This document shows positions 14,657 to 26,065 of a stretch of DNA of 64,000 nucleotides, one piece after another (the first letter of the stretch is position 1; every line of letters starts with the position of its first letter). This DNA is from Pseudoalteromonas ostreae (GTDB lineage Bacteria; Pseudomonadota; Gammaproteobacteria; Enterobacterales; Alteromonadaceae): contig NZ_JAGPYN010000019.1 of the NCBI RefSeq assembly GCF_018069805.1, forward strand, positions 1 to 64,000, in the 5' to 3' direction. The notes beneath the pieces were generated by a model. It ran no database searches. It had not been told where the DNA came from and worked only from the letters and a program-made list of their open reading frames with translations. The position numbers were made by a program, and so were the translations under genes.

Positions 14657-16633
14657 TTACTCACAGCCATCAAGCAAGTAACGCTCTACTCGCTCTACCC
14701 GACGAGGTTTACCTTGTAGCACTAGAATATCACCGGTGAGCAAAATAGTGTGCAGCGACGGGCTATCAATTTCACGGTCTTGGCGGCGTAATGCCCGTAC
14801 TGATACACGGCGCTTTTCAAGCTCTAGTTCGCCGATATTTTTAGCCACCGCAAAGGCATGTTCAGGCAGTGCTATTACGTGTAAATACTCAAGTCGCTCA
14901 GCGTTGTTTTCTTCACTATCAAAGTTGTCACCGGCAAAAAAACCATATAAAAATTGATAGCGATTACGCCGCTCTTTGCTTACTCGCCTAACAATACGTG
15001 ACATAGGCACACCCGACATAGATAACACGTGCGACACTAACATTAAACTCGCTTCGAGTGTTTCTGGCACCACCTCAGTCACGCCAAGCTCTTTGAGTGC
15101 TTCGAGATAACTATCATCGCGCATTCGTACCAGTATTTTCACGTCAGGGGCTATTTGCTTAATCGCATCGATCACGATTTGCACATGTTCAAAATCAGTA
15201 AATGTAATGATCACAAGTCGCGCTCGTTCAACGCCTGCTGATTTTAAAATATCTTTTTGTTTTACATGACCAAAAATAACGGGCTCTCCAGCTGCTTTGG
15301 CTTCTTGCACTAGAATTGGATTACTTTCGACGGCAACGTACTCTATTGCTTCTGGTTTTAAAAATCGTGCAATCGTTTGTCCAACCCGAGAGAAACCACA
15401 GATCACCACATGATTATGATACAAGGTGCTACTGTTAGGCTGTTGCTGCCATTCATCGTTGGGGTTTTTTAATAACCCTAGTTGCTTTAATAACCAAGGC
15501 GTACACCCGATTAAATAAGGGGTTAAACCCATCGACATTACAGCAATAGCAATTAAAAATGAGGCGTGATCTAACGCTAATAACTGATGCTTAGTGGCGA
15601 GCGCAATTAATACAAAACCAAATTCGCCCATTTGCCACAACATAATACCGGCAGCTACAGCATCTTGTTTTCGCTCGCCCATTAATTGCGCTAAAAAAGT
15701 AATAACGCCTATTTTTAATACTAACATTAACGCAAGTGCAGCCACTATCCAATACCACACGCCAAACACATATAAAATATCGAGCTGCATGCCGACAGTG
15801 ACGAAGAATAGGCCCATCAAAATATCGCGAAATGGCCGAATATCGGCCTCTAGTTGGTGCCGATACTGGCTTTCTCCCAGCATCATGCCAGCTAAAAAAG
15901 CCCCTAATGCCATTGATAAACCAAATAAATAAGTTAGTCCGGCTGCAAATAAAGCAACCAATAACGTGGTTAAAACAAATAACTCTTCTGTGCGCATTAA
16001 CGCCACTTCACTAAATACTTTGGGTAACACCCATTTACCAATAGCCCACAGTAATAAGCAAACAAATGCGCCTTTAGTTAACGAAAAAGTCAGTGCCCAT
16101 GCTATGCCTTCTGAACCACTACTTTGCGCAAGTAGTGGTAATGTAATTAGTAAAGGAACAACTGCAATATCTTGAAATAACAACATACCGATGGCAAGCT
16201 GACCACGTCGCTGTTTAAGTTCGCCGGTCTCTTTAAGTAATTTAACCACCACTGCTGTTGACGACAGTGCCATTAATGTCGCAATAGTAAAACTACTCAG
16301 CACTGACAAATCCATCAGCAATAAAATCAACATAAACATAATACTTGTGACTATTACCTGCAGAGTACCTAAACCAAATACAATATTACGCATCGCCATT
16401 AAGCGACCAACAGAAAACTCCAACCCTAAACTAAACAATAAAAAGACAATACCAAGTTCAGCTACAACATGTATTTCATGACTTTGCGTCATCCAGCCAA
16501 TGCCATGACTACCCGCTAATAAGCCAGTAGCAAGATAGGCAAGGATCGGCGGTAAGCCAATGCGCTTAAATAACCATACCAGCACCACTGCAGCCAGTAA
16601 TAAGCCAAATATTTGAGCCAATACACTTTGCAA
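14657..16633 (-). CDS. Monovalent cation:proton antiporter, CPA2 family, KefB/YbaL-like
   Basis: The 658-residue protein starts at TTG 16633, with AGGGGG six bases upstream. About 12 hydrophobic segments cover residues 1-385, opening MQSVLAQIFGLLLAAVVLVWLFKRIGLPPILAYLATG, the classic CPA2 start. A TrkA-N/RCK domain follows (about 405-520; Rossmann motif VVICGFSRVGQTIARFL), then a TrkA-C-like domain (about 565-650). Such proteins exchange K+ or Na+ for H+ across the inner membrane, gated by nucleotides or thiol adducts on the RCK domain. No KefG/KefF-like partner is next to it, so the ion and regulator are uncertain. Confidence 0.88.
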   Translation of the reverse strand: MQSVLAQIFGLLLAAVVLVWLFKRIGLPPILAYLATGLLAGSHGIGWMTQSHEIHVVAELGIVFLLFSLGLEFSVGRLMAMRNIVFGLGTLQVIVTSIMFMLILLLMDLSVLSSFTIATLMALSSTAVVVKLLKETGELKQRRGQLAIGMLLFQDIAVVPLLITLPLLAQSSGSEGIAWALTFSLTKGAFVCLLLWAIGKWVLPKVFSEVALMRTEELFVLTTLLVALFAAGLTYLFGLSMALGAFLAGMMLGESQYRHQLEADIRPFRDILMGLFFVTVGMQLDILYVFGVWYWIVAALALMLVLKIGVITFLAQLMGERKQDAVAAGIMLWQMGEFGFVLIALATKHQLLALDHASFLIAIAVMSMGLTPYLIGCTPWLLKQLGLLKNPNDEWQQQPNSSTLYHNHVVICGFSRVGQTIARFLKPEAIEYVAVESNPILVQEAKAAGEPVIFGHVKQKDILKSAGVERARLVIITFTDFEHVQIVIDAIKQIAPDVKILVRMRDDSYLEALKELGVTEVVPETLEASLMLVSHVLSMSGVPMSRIVRRVSKERRNRYQFLYGFFAGDNFDSEENNAERLEYLHVIALPEHAFAVAKNIGELELEKRRVSVRALRRQDREIDSPSLHTILLTGDILVLQGKPRRVERVERYLLDGCE

Positions 16634-16783
16634 ATAAACCCCCTATTTATATTGTTGCCATACCGTCAAAATTTTAGCTGTTTAAGAGTTAACTATAGCA
16701 ACCATCTGTTTTTCAGCCAGTTTGGAATAGTGGCATAAAAATCGCTTAAGAAAGTAATAACAAACTCCTAGGGGGAGAAAATC

Positions 16784-17680
16784 ATGGAAAATGTCCATAT
16801 TTTGACGCAACGCATCTCTGCACGAGGCGAATTTCTGCCGTTTTCGGCAGAGCATTACCGTAATAACAAACCTGCAGCTATTCATAGCTTGCTTGAGAAA
16901 CTACAAACAACATTGAGCATAGAAGAGCTGCTAACAATTTATGCTGAACACGCAAAGCAGCTTATTAATTTTTCAGGCTTGCAGTTTCAGTCGTCTCTTG
17001 GAGTGGCACAAATAGCTGATAGTGATAACAGTAAGCCGCCATATTCATTTAATTTAGACATAAATAATGAACATTTAGGACAGCTTATCTATTTTTGCCA
17101 ATATCCGCTTTCAGGCAGTATCAAACAAAAGTTAGTTGACCTACACAGCGTATTAGCTTACCCATTACGTAATGCATTAATGTACAGTCGTGTGCTAAAG
17201 CTAGCAACTAAAGACACTTTAACAGGGCTTAATAATCGCAGTCAGTTTGATGCTATGTTGGCTCAGAAATTAGAGCGTTTTCGTCGCCATCACCGCCCAT
17301 TTAGTTTAATGCTGTTAGATTTAGATAATTTTAAACAAGTTAATGATAGCTACGGCCATAAAATTGGTGATGACGTACTGCAGGAGTTTGCCAACGTTTT
17401 ATGCAGAAGTATTCGCGGTACTGATTCTGTATTTCGCTTTGGTGGCGATGAATTTGCGGTATTAATTGATGATCCTGAATTTACCACAAATAAAGTGATT
17501 GCTCAGCGAGTGATGCAGTTAGTGGCGCAATCAAGTTTAATGAAACAATATGAAGTCACCACCAGCATTGGATTTACCCTGGCAAATAGCAAAGATTGTG
17601 AAAATGAGATTTTTGCCCGCGCCGATAAAGGCCTATACAAGGCCAAAGCATCAGGGCGTAATTGCGCTAAAGCGTATTAA
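16784..17680 (+). CDS. Diguanylate cyclase (GGDEF) with N-terminal sensory-like region
   Basis: The 298-residue protein starts at ATG 16784 after GGGGGAG. Residues 1-135 may be a GAF-like input domain. The GGDEF domain (about 140-298) has the active site G220-GDEF, the substrate helix region TLTGLNNR, and the inhibitory RxxD site (R211-G-T-D214) five residues before the active site. So it should make cyclic di-GMP from GTP and be product-inhibited. No membrane segment is seen. It is a single gene with a strong terminator. Confidence 0.9.
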   Translation: MENVHILTQRISARGEFLPFSAEHYRNNKPAAIHSLLEKLQTTLSIEELLTIYAEHAKQLINFSGLQFQSSLGVAQIADSDNSKPPYSFNLDINNEHLGQLIYFCQYPLSGSIKQKLVDLHSVLAYPLRNALMYSRVLKLATKDTLTGLNNRSQFDAMLAQKLERFRRHHRPFSLMLLDLDNFKQVNDSYGHKIGDDVLQEFANVLCRSIRGTDSVFRFGGDEFAVLIDDPEFTTNKVIAQRVMQLVAQSSLMKQYEVTTSIGFTLANSKDCENEIFARADKGLYKAKASGRNCAKAY

Positions 17681-17683
17681 TTA

Positions 17684-17718
17684 AAAGTAAGCCTAGTTCC
17701 CCCCGCTAGGCTTACTTT
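17684..17718. terminator. Bidirectional rho-independent terminator
   Basis: AAAGTAAGCCTAG and CTAGGCTTACTTT pair over 13 bp around a C-rich loop, between the converging diguanylate cyclase gene and the small membrane protein gene. Confidence 0.85.
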
Positions 17719-17728
17719 GATACCCATA

Positions 17729-18076
17729 CTAATTTTTTGACTTAGCTAATAACTTATAGCCTAATAGTGCTAAGCAAAAACCAAAAAAGAAACCACTAAT
17801 TAGGTATAACAATGCAGCCATGCTGGTAAGTGGTACAACAATGACCATTAATAATGGCATACTCACCCCCACAATAAAAAATAGTCCGCCTTTACCTAAC
17901 CAGTACGCAATTAAAATAATCGCACACACCAAACCACCTGCAACCGAATACGCTAACGTTAATAACGCCAGCTCAAACATTACCGTGGCAATGCCCGCTA
18001 CAACGGCTGTAACTATAAGCCCTAATGGCGCTTTATTGACGAGTGATAAACCAACGTGTGGCTGTGACGTTGTCAT
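17729..18076 (-). CDS. Small integral membrane protein, coupled to tilS
   Basis: ATG 18076 overlaps the tilS stop as ATGA, with GGGAGAT upstream; a TTG at 18091 is less likely. The 115-residue product has about four hydrophobic segments (residues ~17-41, 44-64, 67-87 and 88-110), beginning LGLIVTAVVAGIATVMFELALLTLAY. No family was recognised. The tight coupling implies co-translation with tilS, although tRNA lysidine synthesis and a membrane protein have no evident link. It ends at a strong terminator. Confidence 0.75.
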   Translation of the reverse strand: MTTSQPHVGLSLVNKAPLGLIVTAVVAGIATVMFELALLTLAYSVAGGLVCAIILIAYWLGKGGLFFIVGVSMPLLMVIVVPLTSMAALLYLISGFFFGFCLALLGYKLLAKSKN

Positions 18077-19380
18077 GTTTTTATCTCCCAAAATATACCT
18101 TTTTCATTGGCGTGTTCTGCACTTATAAAATGCCCTACGACATAAACTAATTGCTCATTATAAAAAATTAATGGCACATTAGCACGTAACCATGGCGCTA
18201 CTTTGGCATCTTTAAACCAATGTTTAATACTGTTGTGACCCGGTTTTTTAAGCGGTTTAATACGCGCCTGAGGGCAATTAAACTGAACAGAAACGTGTTC
18301 ATCAGGCAATGGTTTTCTGACCCCTACACCTGATAATTGTATGAGAGTGCGACCATCTGAAAGTAACTGTTTTTGAGCTGTTAGTGATTGGCTGTCAGGT
18401 ACGCTTGTTTCACGTACAAAATATAAAAAGTTTTGATGCCGGCGTACTTGCCCTCCGGTTAACTGAATAAGTAGCTGCGCATCAGCTTTTGCTGTTAAAC
18501 CTTGTGTAAGTATTTGCTGAGTTTGTTGTTGTGATGGCATAAGCGTCGTAAATTGCCCAAGCCAACACCGCAGAACATTTGCTTGGCGCGCAGCGCTAAA
18601 ATTTGCTAGCTGTAAGCAGCTTAACCCCTGTTGGGTGTTTTGGCATTGGCTTAAATCTAACTGAGTGTATTCATCAAGTACATCTTGCTGCTGTTGAAGA
18701 AGGTTAACACTGCGTGCTGCGCTTTTCTCAAAGCCGATAAATCGTTCACTTAATAGAGGCACTATTTGCTGACGAATAAAATTGCGATCAAAGCGCTCAT
18801 CTGTATTTGAATCATCGGTAATATGCTCAAGCTTAAACTGGCTAGCAAATTGTTCAATACTGTGTCGTGTGGTGTTCAGCAGTGGCCGTAAACATTCTCG
18901 CCCAGAACTCAAGGTGCGAATTTGCCGCATAGATGCTAAGCCTTGTAATCCTGAGCCGCGTTTTAGTCTCAGTAAGAACGTTTCTAGTTGATCATTTAAG
19001 TGCTGCCCTAGCAAAATAATACTGCCGCTTGGGCTATGCTGATCAAGTGCCTGATACCGAGCATCGCGGGCGAGCTCTTCTAGACTCGTGCGTGATTTAT
19101 TGGTGATTTTTACCTGAGCCGAGTAAAAAGAAACTTTTACTATTGCACATAGTTTTTCGCAAAAATGCTGCCAATCGTCGCCATACTGACTTAAACCATG
19201 ATTAACATAAACTGCGCTTAATTGCAGTTGCGGTATTTCAGCTTTTAGCGCATTCATTATATGCAGTAATACCACCGAATCCACACCACCAGAAAGCGCT
19301 ACCGTAAATGCGGTTTTGTACTCATTGGTATAAGGCGTAATGGCATTTTTTACTTGTTGGTATAACGATGTTGTTTGCAT
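18073..19380 (-). CDS. tilS: tRNA(Ile)-lysidine synthase
   Basis: The 435-residue protein has the PP-loop ATP pyrophosphatase motif S30-GGVDS-35 and continues VVLLHIMNAL, with DRNFIRQQIVPLL and the C-terminal TilS domains (about 230-430). It modifies C34 of the AUA-reading tRNA-Ile to lysidine, using ATP and lysine, in the cytoplasm; this is essential in most bacteria. As in Escherichia coli it lies directly downstream of accA, but a terminator intervenes here. The ATG at 19380 is the first start. Confidence 0.95.
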   Translation of the reverse strand: MQTTSLYQQVKNAITPYTNEYKTAFTVALSGGVDSVVLLHIMNALKAEIPQLQLSAVYVNHGLSQYGDDWQHFCEKLCAIVKVSFYSAQVKITNKSRTSLEELARDARYQALDQHSPSGSIILLGQHLNDQLETFLLRLKRGSGLQGLASMRQIRTLSSGRECLRPLLNTTRHSIEQFASQFKLEHITDDSNTDERFDRNFIRQQIVPLLSERFIGFEKSAARSVNLLQQQQDVLDEYTQLDLSQCQNTQQGLSCLQLANFSAARQANVLRCWLGQFTTLMPSQQQTQQILTQGLTAKADAQLLIQLTGGQVRRHQNFLYFVRETSVPDSQSLTAQKQLLSDGRTLIQLSGVGVRKPLPDEHVSVQFNCPQARIKPLKKPGHNSIKHWFKDAKVAPWLRANVPLIFYNEQLVYVVGHFISAEHANEKGIFWEIKT

Positions 19381-19441
19381 GAGTAACCATCAACTTAAAT
19401 TTAGTGGTGCTCTTAGCTCCTAGCTCCTAGCATTCTAAAAC

Positions 19442-19467
19442 AAAAAAGCCGCAAAAGCGGCTTTTTT
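19442..19467. terminator. Rho-independent terminator between accA and tilS
   Basis: GCCGC, AAAA, GCGGC flanked by six A and six T, symmetrical in both directions. Confidence 0.9.
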
Positions 19468-19480
19468 CATCAATTGGTTA

Positions 19481-20437
19481 TTAACAATAACCGAATGACA
19501 TTAAACGTTTATAGCGTTGTTCAAGCATCTCATCCAATGATAGTGCCTGTAAATCAGCTAAGTCACGCTTAAGTTGATTTTTCAGGTTACGCGCCATGCC
19601 TTCGTAGTTGCGGTGTGCGCCACCTAATGGCTCTTCAACTAAGCTGTTGATCAAATCAAGCTCTTTAACACGCTCAGCGGTTACACCCATCGCTTCTGCA
19701 GCAAGAGGGGCTTTATCAGCGCTCTTCCACAAAATTGATGCACAACCTTCTGGTGAAATCACCGAGTAAGTGCTGTACTGCAACATGTTAACGCGATCAC
19801 CTACACCAATGGCTAGAGCACCACCTGAGCCGCCTTCACCAATAACCGTACAAATTGTTGGCACTTTTAATGCTGCCATCACTTTAAGGTTACGTGCGAT
19901 TGCTTCAGATTGGCCTCGCTCTTCAGCGCCAACACCTGGGTATGCACCTGGGGTGTCGATAAAGGTCATAATTGGCATTTTAAAACGCTCTGCCATTTCC
20001 ATTAAGCGTAATGCTTTACGGTAACCTTCAGGCTTTGGCATACCAAAGTTGCGTTTAATTTTTTCAGCGGTATCGCGGCCTTTTTGTTGGCCAATAACCA
20101 TCACTGGTTGGCCCTCAAAACGTGCAATACCACCTAAAATTGCCGGATCATTAGCAAAAGTACGATCGCCAGCAAACTCGTCAAATTCCGTGAAAATACG
20201 CTCGATATAATCTCGAGTATAAGGACGCAACGGATGACGGGCTAACTGAGAAACCTGCCAAGCACCTAATTTAGAGAATATTTCCTCTTTCATTTTAGCG
20301 CTTTTCTCTTTTAATCGACTGACTTCCTCTTCTAATTCAAGGTCTAAATCGCCAGCGCGGCTTATATTTTGTAACTCTTCAATTTTTGCTTCTAACTCTG
20401 CGATTGGAAGCTCAAAATCAAGATAATTGAGGCTCAT
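19481..20437 (-). CDS. accA: Acetyl-CoA carboxylase carboxyltransferase subunit alpha
   Basis: The 318-residue length matches the family. It opens [22 protein letters not shown], and the crotonase-fold core holds [20 protein letters not shown] and the glycine-rich [17 protein letters not shown] carboxylbiotin/CoA-site segment. With AccD it transfers the carboxyl group from biotin to acetyl-CoA, the first step of fatty acid synthesis. It lies 16 bp after dnaE in the lpxB-rnhB-dnaE-accA run and ends at a strong terminator. Confidence 0.97.
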   Translation of the reverse strand: MSLNYLDFELPIAELEAKIEELQNISRAGDLDLELEEEVSRLKEKSAKMKEEIFSKLGAWQVSQLARHPLRPYTRDYIERIFTEFDEFAGDRTFANDPAILGGIARFEGQPVMVIGQQKGRDTAEKIKRNFGMPKPEGYRKALRLMEMAERFKMPIMTFIDTPGAYPGVGAEERGQSEAIARNLKVMAALKVPTICTVIGEGGSGGALAIGVGDRVNMLQYSTYSVISPEGCASILWKSADKAPLAAEAMGVTAERVKELDLINSLVEEPLGGAHRNYEGMARNLKNQLKRDLADLQALSLDEMLEQRYKRLMSFGYC

Positions 20438-20453
20438 GCTCTAAACTACCTAA

Positions 20454-23400
20454 TTAGTTAAATTCTAGTTCTACATCTTGTGCCGCCATTAACGATAACT
20501 TATGAATTAAGTCATCACTAGGCGTAACACACCATTCTGTCCCGAGGGTTAACTGTGCCAGCGCATCTGGACGCTGGTAGTAAACCTTAATCGGACAAGT
20601 ACCGAACTTATAAGGTTCAAGTACTTTTTGTAAATTATCGAAGAAGTTGGCTTCGATTTGCACCATATTCAGCGTCATTTTAATCGCTTTAATACGTTTT
20701 TCTCGCGCTTGCGCGATGGTGCATATGTCTCTGGCAGTCATTGTAATACCACCGGAGAAGTTATCAAAGCTGACCTGTCCAGATATTACCAAGATATTGT
20801 TGATTTGCAGCATATCTTGGTACATTTCAAACTGTTCTGGGAATAAGCGTACATCAATACGGGCACTCTTGTCATCTAAAGTTACAAGGCCCCAGCGATT
20901 TCCCTTTTTATTTACTAGCGTACGTGCAGCTATAACAAGGCCTGCAGCAGTTGATTGCACATCACGATTAGTTGGCTGTAAATCCACTAATTTACCACTG
21001 GTGTAATATTTCAGTTCTTTGCGATACTGATTTATGGGGTGCCCGGTTAAATATAAACCTAAGGTTTCTTTTTCCCCATCAAGCCATTGGTTATCAGTCA
21101 GTGGCGTGGCTTTTATAAATGCCTGCTCGACTTCATCAGGCTCTGTCGCTAATAAACCAAATAAATCAGTTTGCCCTAACGACTCTGCTTTATTATGTTG
21201 ATCTGCCGCACGCATGGCATCTTTCAAACTAGCCAGCAAGGTAGCACGAGCTGGTTGCGTTTTCTCGGGACCGAGTTGATCAAGCGCACCGGCGTAAATA
21301 AGTTTTTCGGTTACGCGTTTATTGATACGTTTTAAATCTACCCGCGCACAAAAATCGAATAGGTCGTTAAATGGCCCACCGTTACTTCGCGCTTCTAAAA
21401 TTGCATCTACAGGCGCTTCACCCACCCCTTTAATAGCACCGATACCATAAACAATTTCACCCTTGAGATTTACTGTAAACTTATAGGCACCGGCATTTAC
21501 ATCGGGCGGTAATAAAGTGAGTTTCATGTTCTCACATTCATCTACTAGAGTAACAATTTTTTCGGTGTTATCCATATCAGCCGACATCACCGCCGCCATA
21601 AATTCAGCAGGATAATGGGTTTTCATCCAAAGTGTTTGGTACGATACTAACGCATAGGCTGCGGAGTGCGATTTATTGAAACCGTAGCCTGCGAACTTCT
21701 CTACCAAGTCGAAGATCTTAATCGCCAGTTCGCCGTCAATACCGTTATTTCGCGCACCATCTTCAAATGTTGAACGCTGTTTTGCCATCTCTTCTGGCTT
21801 TTTCTTACCCATTGCACGACGTAACATATCGGCGCCACCTAGGGTGTAACCAGCCAGTACCTGAGCAATTTGCATTACTTGTTCTTGATACAAGATAATG
21901 CCGTAAGTCGGCTCCAAAATAGGCTTTAAGCTTTCGTGTTGGTATTGTGCATCTGGATAAGAAATTTCTTCGCGACCAAGTTTTCGGTCGATAAAGTTAT
22001 CTACCATGCCTGACTGTAATGGCCCGGGACGAAACAAGGCTACCAAGGCTATCATATCTTCAAAGCAATCGGGCTTTAAGCGCCTTACTAAGTCTTTCAT
22101 ACCCCGGGATTCAAGTTGGAATACCGCGGTAGTTTCTGCTCTTAATAGCAGCTCTATACTCTTTTTATCATTCAATGCAATGGTGTTGATATCGATTGAC
22201 TCTTTGCCCTCTCGGGTTAAGCGCTCATTAGTCATATCAACTGCCCATTGCAAAATGGTCAGGGTTCGTAGACCTAAGAAGTCAAACTTTACTAATCCGG
22301 CGGTCTCTACGTCATTTTTGTCAAACTGAGTAACCGGAAACTTACCTTCATCGTCACAATACAGGGCGGCAAAATCAGTAATTGTAGTCGGTGAAATAAC
22401 CACACCACCGGCATGTTTACCAGCGTTACGTGTACAGCCTTCAAGGATGCGACACATATCGATTAAATCTTTTACTTCTGTATCACCATCGTAAGCTTCT
22501 TGCAGGCGTGGCTCAACATCAAACGCTTTTGCCAACGTCATGCCGGGATCGCCCGGGATCAGTTTTGATATACGGTCAACAAATCCGTACGGGTGGCCAA
22601 GTACTCGGCCAACATCGCGAATTACCGCTTTTGCTGCCATAGTACCAAAAGTAATGATCTGTGATACCGCGTCTCGTCCATACAGAGCCGATACGTGATC
22701 GATTACTTCATCGCGTCTATCCATACAGAAATCGACGTCGAAATCCGGCATTGATACACGTTCAGGGTTCAAGAAGCGCTCGAACAGTAAATCAAATTCA
22801 AGCGGATCAAGATCGGTAATTTTCAGCGCGTACGCCACTAACGAACCCGCGCCTGAACCACGCCCAGGCCCAACTGGAATATTGTTATCTTTACTCCACT
22901 GGATGAACTCCATTACGATCAAGAAGTAACCAGGGAAACCCATTTGGTTAATTACATCGAGCTCGATTTGCAAACGCTCGTCGTATTCAACGCGTTTTAC
23001 AGCACGGTCTGCTTCATCAGGGAATAAAAACTGTAGACGCTCTTCAAGACCGTCTCGGGATACTTTCACCAAGAAGTCTTCAATTTTTAATGAGCCGGTT
23101 GGATAATCTGGTAAGAAATACGTACCAAGCTGCACCGTCACATTACAGCGTTTGGCGATTTCCACACTGTTTTGCAGCGCTTCTGGGATATCACTAAACA
23201 GCTCAGCCATTTGTGCTGGGGTTTTTAAGTACTGCTCTTCAGAGAAGCGCTTTGGTCGGCGTTTATCATCAAGCGTATAGCCGTCAAATATTGCTACGCG
23301 TATTTCGTGGGCCTCGAAGTTTTCAGGCTTCAAAAATACCACTTCGTTGGTAGCCACCACTGGCAGTTGCTCAACGGTTGCAAGCTCAACCGCTAAGTGT

Positions 23401-23945
23401 AAATAGTCTTCTTCTTGTGTACGCTTAGTACGTATCAACTCAATATAGTAGTTATCACTAAAATGCTGTTTATAAAAACTAACCACCGACTCAACTGTCG
23501 CTGGGTTGCCTTTTAATAGCGCTTTACCTAAATCGCCATCTTTGGCACCAGAGAGTAAAATAAGCCCTTCTTTGTGCTCAACTAACCAATCTCGTTCAAT
23601 AACAGGGCGATGAAATAAATGCCCACGTTGATATGCTTTTGAGATTAAAAGGGTAAGATTTTTATAACCAACATTATCTTTGGCTAAAATAACTAACCGA
23701 CAAGGCCCTTCTGGAAACTCTGGGCTGTGTAACCAAAAATCAGCTCCAACAATTGGTTTAATACCCGCATTATGAGCGGTGTCATAAAAGCGCACTAAAC
23801 CACATAAGTTCATTTGGTCGGTAATGGCCAATGCCGGTAGTTGTAATTCCTGCGCTTTGGCGACAATCGGTTTGGTTTTCGCTAAACCATCGACCATTGA
23901 AAAGTCTGAATGAACCCGTAAATGCACAAAATCTGGAGCTGCCAT
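20454..23945 (-). CDS. dnaE: DNA polymerase III alpha subunit
   Basis: The 1163-residue length fits (1160 in Escherichia coli). The N-terminal PHP domain ([15 protein letters not shown]) is followed by the polymerase core with the catalytic aspartates in [13 protein letters not shown] near residue 400 and [15 protein letters not shown]. The helix-hairpin-helix and OB (ITMTARDI) regions follow. It is the replicative polymerase subunit. Its ATG overlaps the rnhB stop (TAATG), indicating coupling. No intein or frameshift is seen. Confidence 0.98.
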   Translation of the reverse strand: MAAPDFVHLRVHSDFSMVDGLAKTKPIVAKAQELQLPALAITDQMNLCGLVRFYDTAHNAGIKPIVGADFWLHSPEFPEGPCRLVILAKDNVGYKNLTLLISKAYQRGHLFHRPVIERDWLVEHKEGLILLSGAKDGDLGKALLKGNPATVESVVSFYKQHFSDNYYIELIRTKRTQEEDYLHLAVELATVEQLPVVATNEVVFLKPENFEAHEIRVAIFDGYTLDDKRRPKRFSEEQYLKTPAQMAELFSDIPEALQNSVEIAKRCNVTVQLGTYFLPDYPTGSLKIEDFLVKVSRDGLEERLQFLFPDEADRAVKRVEYDERLQIELDVINQMGFPGYFLIVMEFIQWSKDNNIPVGPGRGSGAGSLVAYALKITDLDPLEFDLLFERFLNPERVSMPDFDVDFCMDRRDEVIDHVSALYGRDAVSQIITFGTMAAKAVIRDVGRVLGHPYGFVDRISKLIPGDPGMTLAKAFDVEPRLQEAYDGDTEVKDLIDMCRILEGCTRNAGKHAGGVVISPTTITDFAALYCDDEGKFPVTQFDKNDVETAGLVKFDFLGLRTLTILQWAVDMTNERLTREGKESIDINTIALNDKKSIELLLRAETTAVFQLESRGMKDLVRRLKPDCFEDMIALVALFRPGPLQSGMVDNFIDRKLGREEISYPDAQYQHESLKPILEPTYGIILYQEQVMQIAQVLAGYTLGGADMLRRAMGKKKPEEMAKQRSTFEDGARNNGIDGELAIKIFDLVEKFAGYGFNKSHSAAYALVSYQTLWMKTHYPAEFMAAVMSADMDNTEKIVTLVDECENMKLTLLPPDVNAGAYKFTVNLKGEIVYGIGAIKGVGEAPVDAILEARSNGGPFNDLFDFCARVDLKRINKRVTEKLIYAGALDQLGPEKTQPARATLLASLKDAMRAADQHNKAESLGQTDLFGLLATEPDEVEQAFIKATPLTDNQWLDGEKETLGLYLTGHPINQYRKELKYYTSGKLVDLQPTNRDVQSTAAGLVIAARTLVNKKGNRWGLVTLDDKSARIDVRLFPEQFEMYQDMLQINNILVISGQVSFDNFSGGITMTARDICTIAQAREKRIKAIKMTLNMVQIEANFFDNLQKVLEPYKFGTCPIKVYYQRPDALAQLTLGTEWCVTPSDDLIHKLSLMAAQDVELEFN

Positions 23946-24541
23946 TACTTCTCCTGCATTGCTAGTACACGTTGTACTGGTTTAAAGCTTTTACGATGTT
24001 CATTAATGGCACCGTATTGTTCAAGAGCAGCAAAATGTGCCTTGGTTGGGTAGCCTTTATGACCTGCAAAACCATATTCCGGATAGCGTTTATCAAGCTC
24101 AATCATTTCATCATCACGGGCAACTTTAGCAATAATGGATGCTGCTGAAATTTCTGCCACTAGAGTGTCGCCTTTTATTACGGCTTGTGCCGGCATACTG
24201 AGCGCAGGTAGACGATTGCCATCGACAAATACAAACTCAGGGGTGGTAGTTAAGCCTTCAACCGCACGCGTCATTGCCAGCATAGTCGCGTGTAAAATAT
24301 TTAACTCGTCAATTTCTGTGGGGCTGCATCGGCCAATTGACCAACACAGCGCTTTTTCTTTGATCTCAATTGCCAGTGCTTGGCGTTTTTTATCAGTCAA
24401 TTTTTTTGAATCGGCAAGGCCTGCTATTGGTTTAGCTGGATCGAGGATCACCGCAGCGGTCACTACATCGCCAACTAATGGCCCACGACCAACTTCGTCA
24501 ACGCCTGCGATAAAGCTGAGGTTGGGTCGTTCAATTTGCAT
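23945..24541 (-). CDS. rnhB: Ribonuclease HII
   Basis: The 198-residue protein has the catalytic pair D15/E16 in [15 protein letters not shown] and the later motif VFVDGNRLP, with Asp in KVARDDEM. It removes ribonucleotides from DNA and RNA-DNA hybrids. It overlaps lpxB by 11 bp and shares a base with the dnaE start, in the usual lpxB-rnhB-dnaE order. Confidence 0.97.
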   Translation of the reverse strand: MQIERPNLSFIAGVDEVGRGPLVGDVVTAAVILDPAKPIAGLADSKKLTDKKRQALAIEIKEKALCWSIGRCSPTEIDELNILHATMLAMTRAVEGLTTTPEFVFVDGNRLPALSMPAQAVIKGDTLVAEISAASIIAKVARDDEMIELDKRYPEYGFAGHKGYPTKAHFAALEQYGAINEHRKSFKPVQRVLAMQEK

Positions 24542-25688
24542 CTATAATCTCCGCAACAGCAGTGGCTGCTTGCTCACTAGCATTTAAGCGTATTTGTTGG
24601 TGAATGGCTAAAAAACGCGCTTTTAACTCGCGATTATCACTCTTTAACATCGGCTCAAGGGCGTTCGTTAGGTTTTCAACGCTGCAATCATGCTGCATAA
24701 ATTCAGGCACTAGCTCTTCGTCAGCTAATAAGTTTGGTAACGAAAAGTATTTAATATTAAAAGTGAATAAACTTTTAAAAATCCAATAACTAAGGGCTTT
24801 TATTTTATAGCCAACCACCATAGGTTTTTTATAAAGCATCCCTTCAAGGGTCGCGGTTCCTGACGCAATTAAAATAACATCTGCAGCTTGCATAGCAAGG
24901 TTCGATTGTCCATCCAACAACTGAATATTTAGTTGTGGCGCTGTAGCTGCCAAAATAGCTGAAAATTGTGCTTTGCGTTGCTCATTAACAAGCGGCACCA
25001 CTATTTTTAAATCAGGATTTTTAGCTTGTAACTCGGCCGCTGTTTTAAGGTAAGTTTCACTAAGCAACCCTACTTCTGAGCCTCGACTACCTGGCAATAA
25101 TGCCAATACTTTATCATCAAGGCTTAAACCTAATTGATGACGCGCTGTGCTGTCGTCATGCTCAAGAGCAATATCATCAGCCAGTGTATGACCAACAAAA
25201 GTACATGGCACATTATGTTTGTCGTAAAATGCTTTTTCAAACGGTAATAAAGCCAACACCATATTGGTTGCAGCGCTGATTTTATGAATACGTTTTTCTC
25301 GCCATGCCCATACTGAGGGGCTCACGTATTGAATGGTTTTAATTCCCGCGTCTTTAAGCGGTTTTTCAACCCGTAAATTAAAATCAGGGGCATCAATGCC
25401 TATATAAACATCTGGTGGGTTATCAATAAAATGTTGAACTAGTTGCTTGCGAATTTTTAATAACAGCGGTAATCGGCCTAGCACTTCCACTAAGCCCATT
25501 ACGGCAAGATCTTCCATATCGAATAAACTATTACAGCCTTGCGCCTGCATTTTTGGCCCTGCGATACCTTCAAAAATGGCATCAGGGTAGCGCTGTTTCA
25601 ACGCTTTAATTAGGCCTTCGCCTAAAATATCACCGGAGAGCTCTCCAACTACAATCGCTATACGCAGTGGCTGTTTATCTTTATTCAT
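24531..25688 (-). CDS. lpxB: Lipid-A-disaccharide synthase
   Basis: The 385-residue GT19 glycosyltransferase opens [20 protein letters not shown] and has [23 protein letters not shown] and the C-terminal [14 protein letters not shown]. It joins UDP-diacylglucosamine and lipid X into the lipid A disaccharide at the inner membrane. In Escherichia coli it follows lpxA directly; here the cyd operon sits between them, so lpxB needs its own promoter, which should lie in the 25689-26065 gap. Confidence 0.97.
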   Translation of the reverse strand: MNKDKQPLRIAIVVGELSGDILGEGLIKALKQRYPDAIFEGIAGPKMQAQGCNSLFDMEDLAVMGLVEVLGRLPLLLKIRKQLVQHFIDNPPDVYIGIDAPDFNLRVEKPLKDAGIKTIQYVSPSVWAWREKRIHKISAATNMVLALLPFEKAFYDKHNVPCTFVGHTLADDIALEHDDSTARHQLGLSLDDKVLALLPGSRGSEVGLLSETYLKTAAELQAKNPDLKIVVPLVNEQRKAQFSAILAATAPQLNIQLLDGQSNLAMQAADVILIASGTATLEGMLYKKPMVVGYKIKALSYWIFKSLFTFNIKYFSLPNLLADEELVPEFMQHDCSVENLTNALEPMLKSDNRELKARFLAIHQQIRLNASEQAATAVAEIIDAN

Positions 25689-26065
25689 GGCTGTTTTTTA
25701 TTCACAAGTCAACAAGGTAGTTATAGGCTGTAGTCTAGCTTGTTTTACTACACGATTAAATGACACAGCTTGAATAAATTAGAGAAACCTGCACGAATGT
25801 ACCTTTACTGATACAACTAGAAATGTTTGCCTGTTTTTCAAACATATTGGTAAATAGTTAAGCTCTGTGTTTCACTAACTAGAGCTGATTAAAAAGCATC
25901 ACATTGATCATAATGGAGTAATATTTATCCATGTTGTGATTGACAAAAATTAAGCTAAAGTTAATACTGCACAAACTTTCAATAATTACTGAAAGTTCAT
26001 TAAGCGACTTTTTGCTTACTTTATTTGTTTTGTGACTCGTCCGCACATACAAGGAGCTATAAAAA
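25689..26065. promoter_or_regulatory. Divergent regulatory region of lpxB and the cyd operon
   Basis: No gene is supported in these 377 bases. A half-matching FNR-like box, TTGAT-N4-ATGGA, lies at 25904-25917 upstream of the cyd promoter candidate; only its left half matches the consensus. The lpxB promoter must also lie here but was not resolved. Confidence 0.5.
25940..25967 (+). promoter_or_regulatory. Candidate sigma70 promoter of the cyd operon
   Basis: TTGACA (25940-25945), a 16-bp spacer and TAATAC (25962-25967), about 100 bp before cydA. Confidence 0.55.

Noticed and set aside
25904..25917. FNR box controlling cyd
   Set aside because: Only the left half-site matches the consensus, so it is mentioned in the regulatory region but not called as a site.
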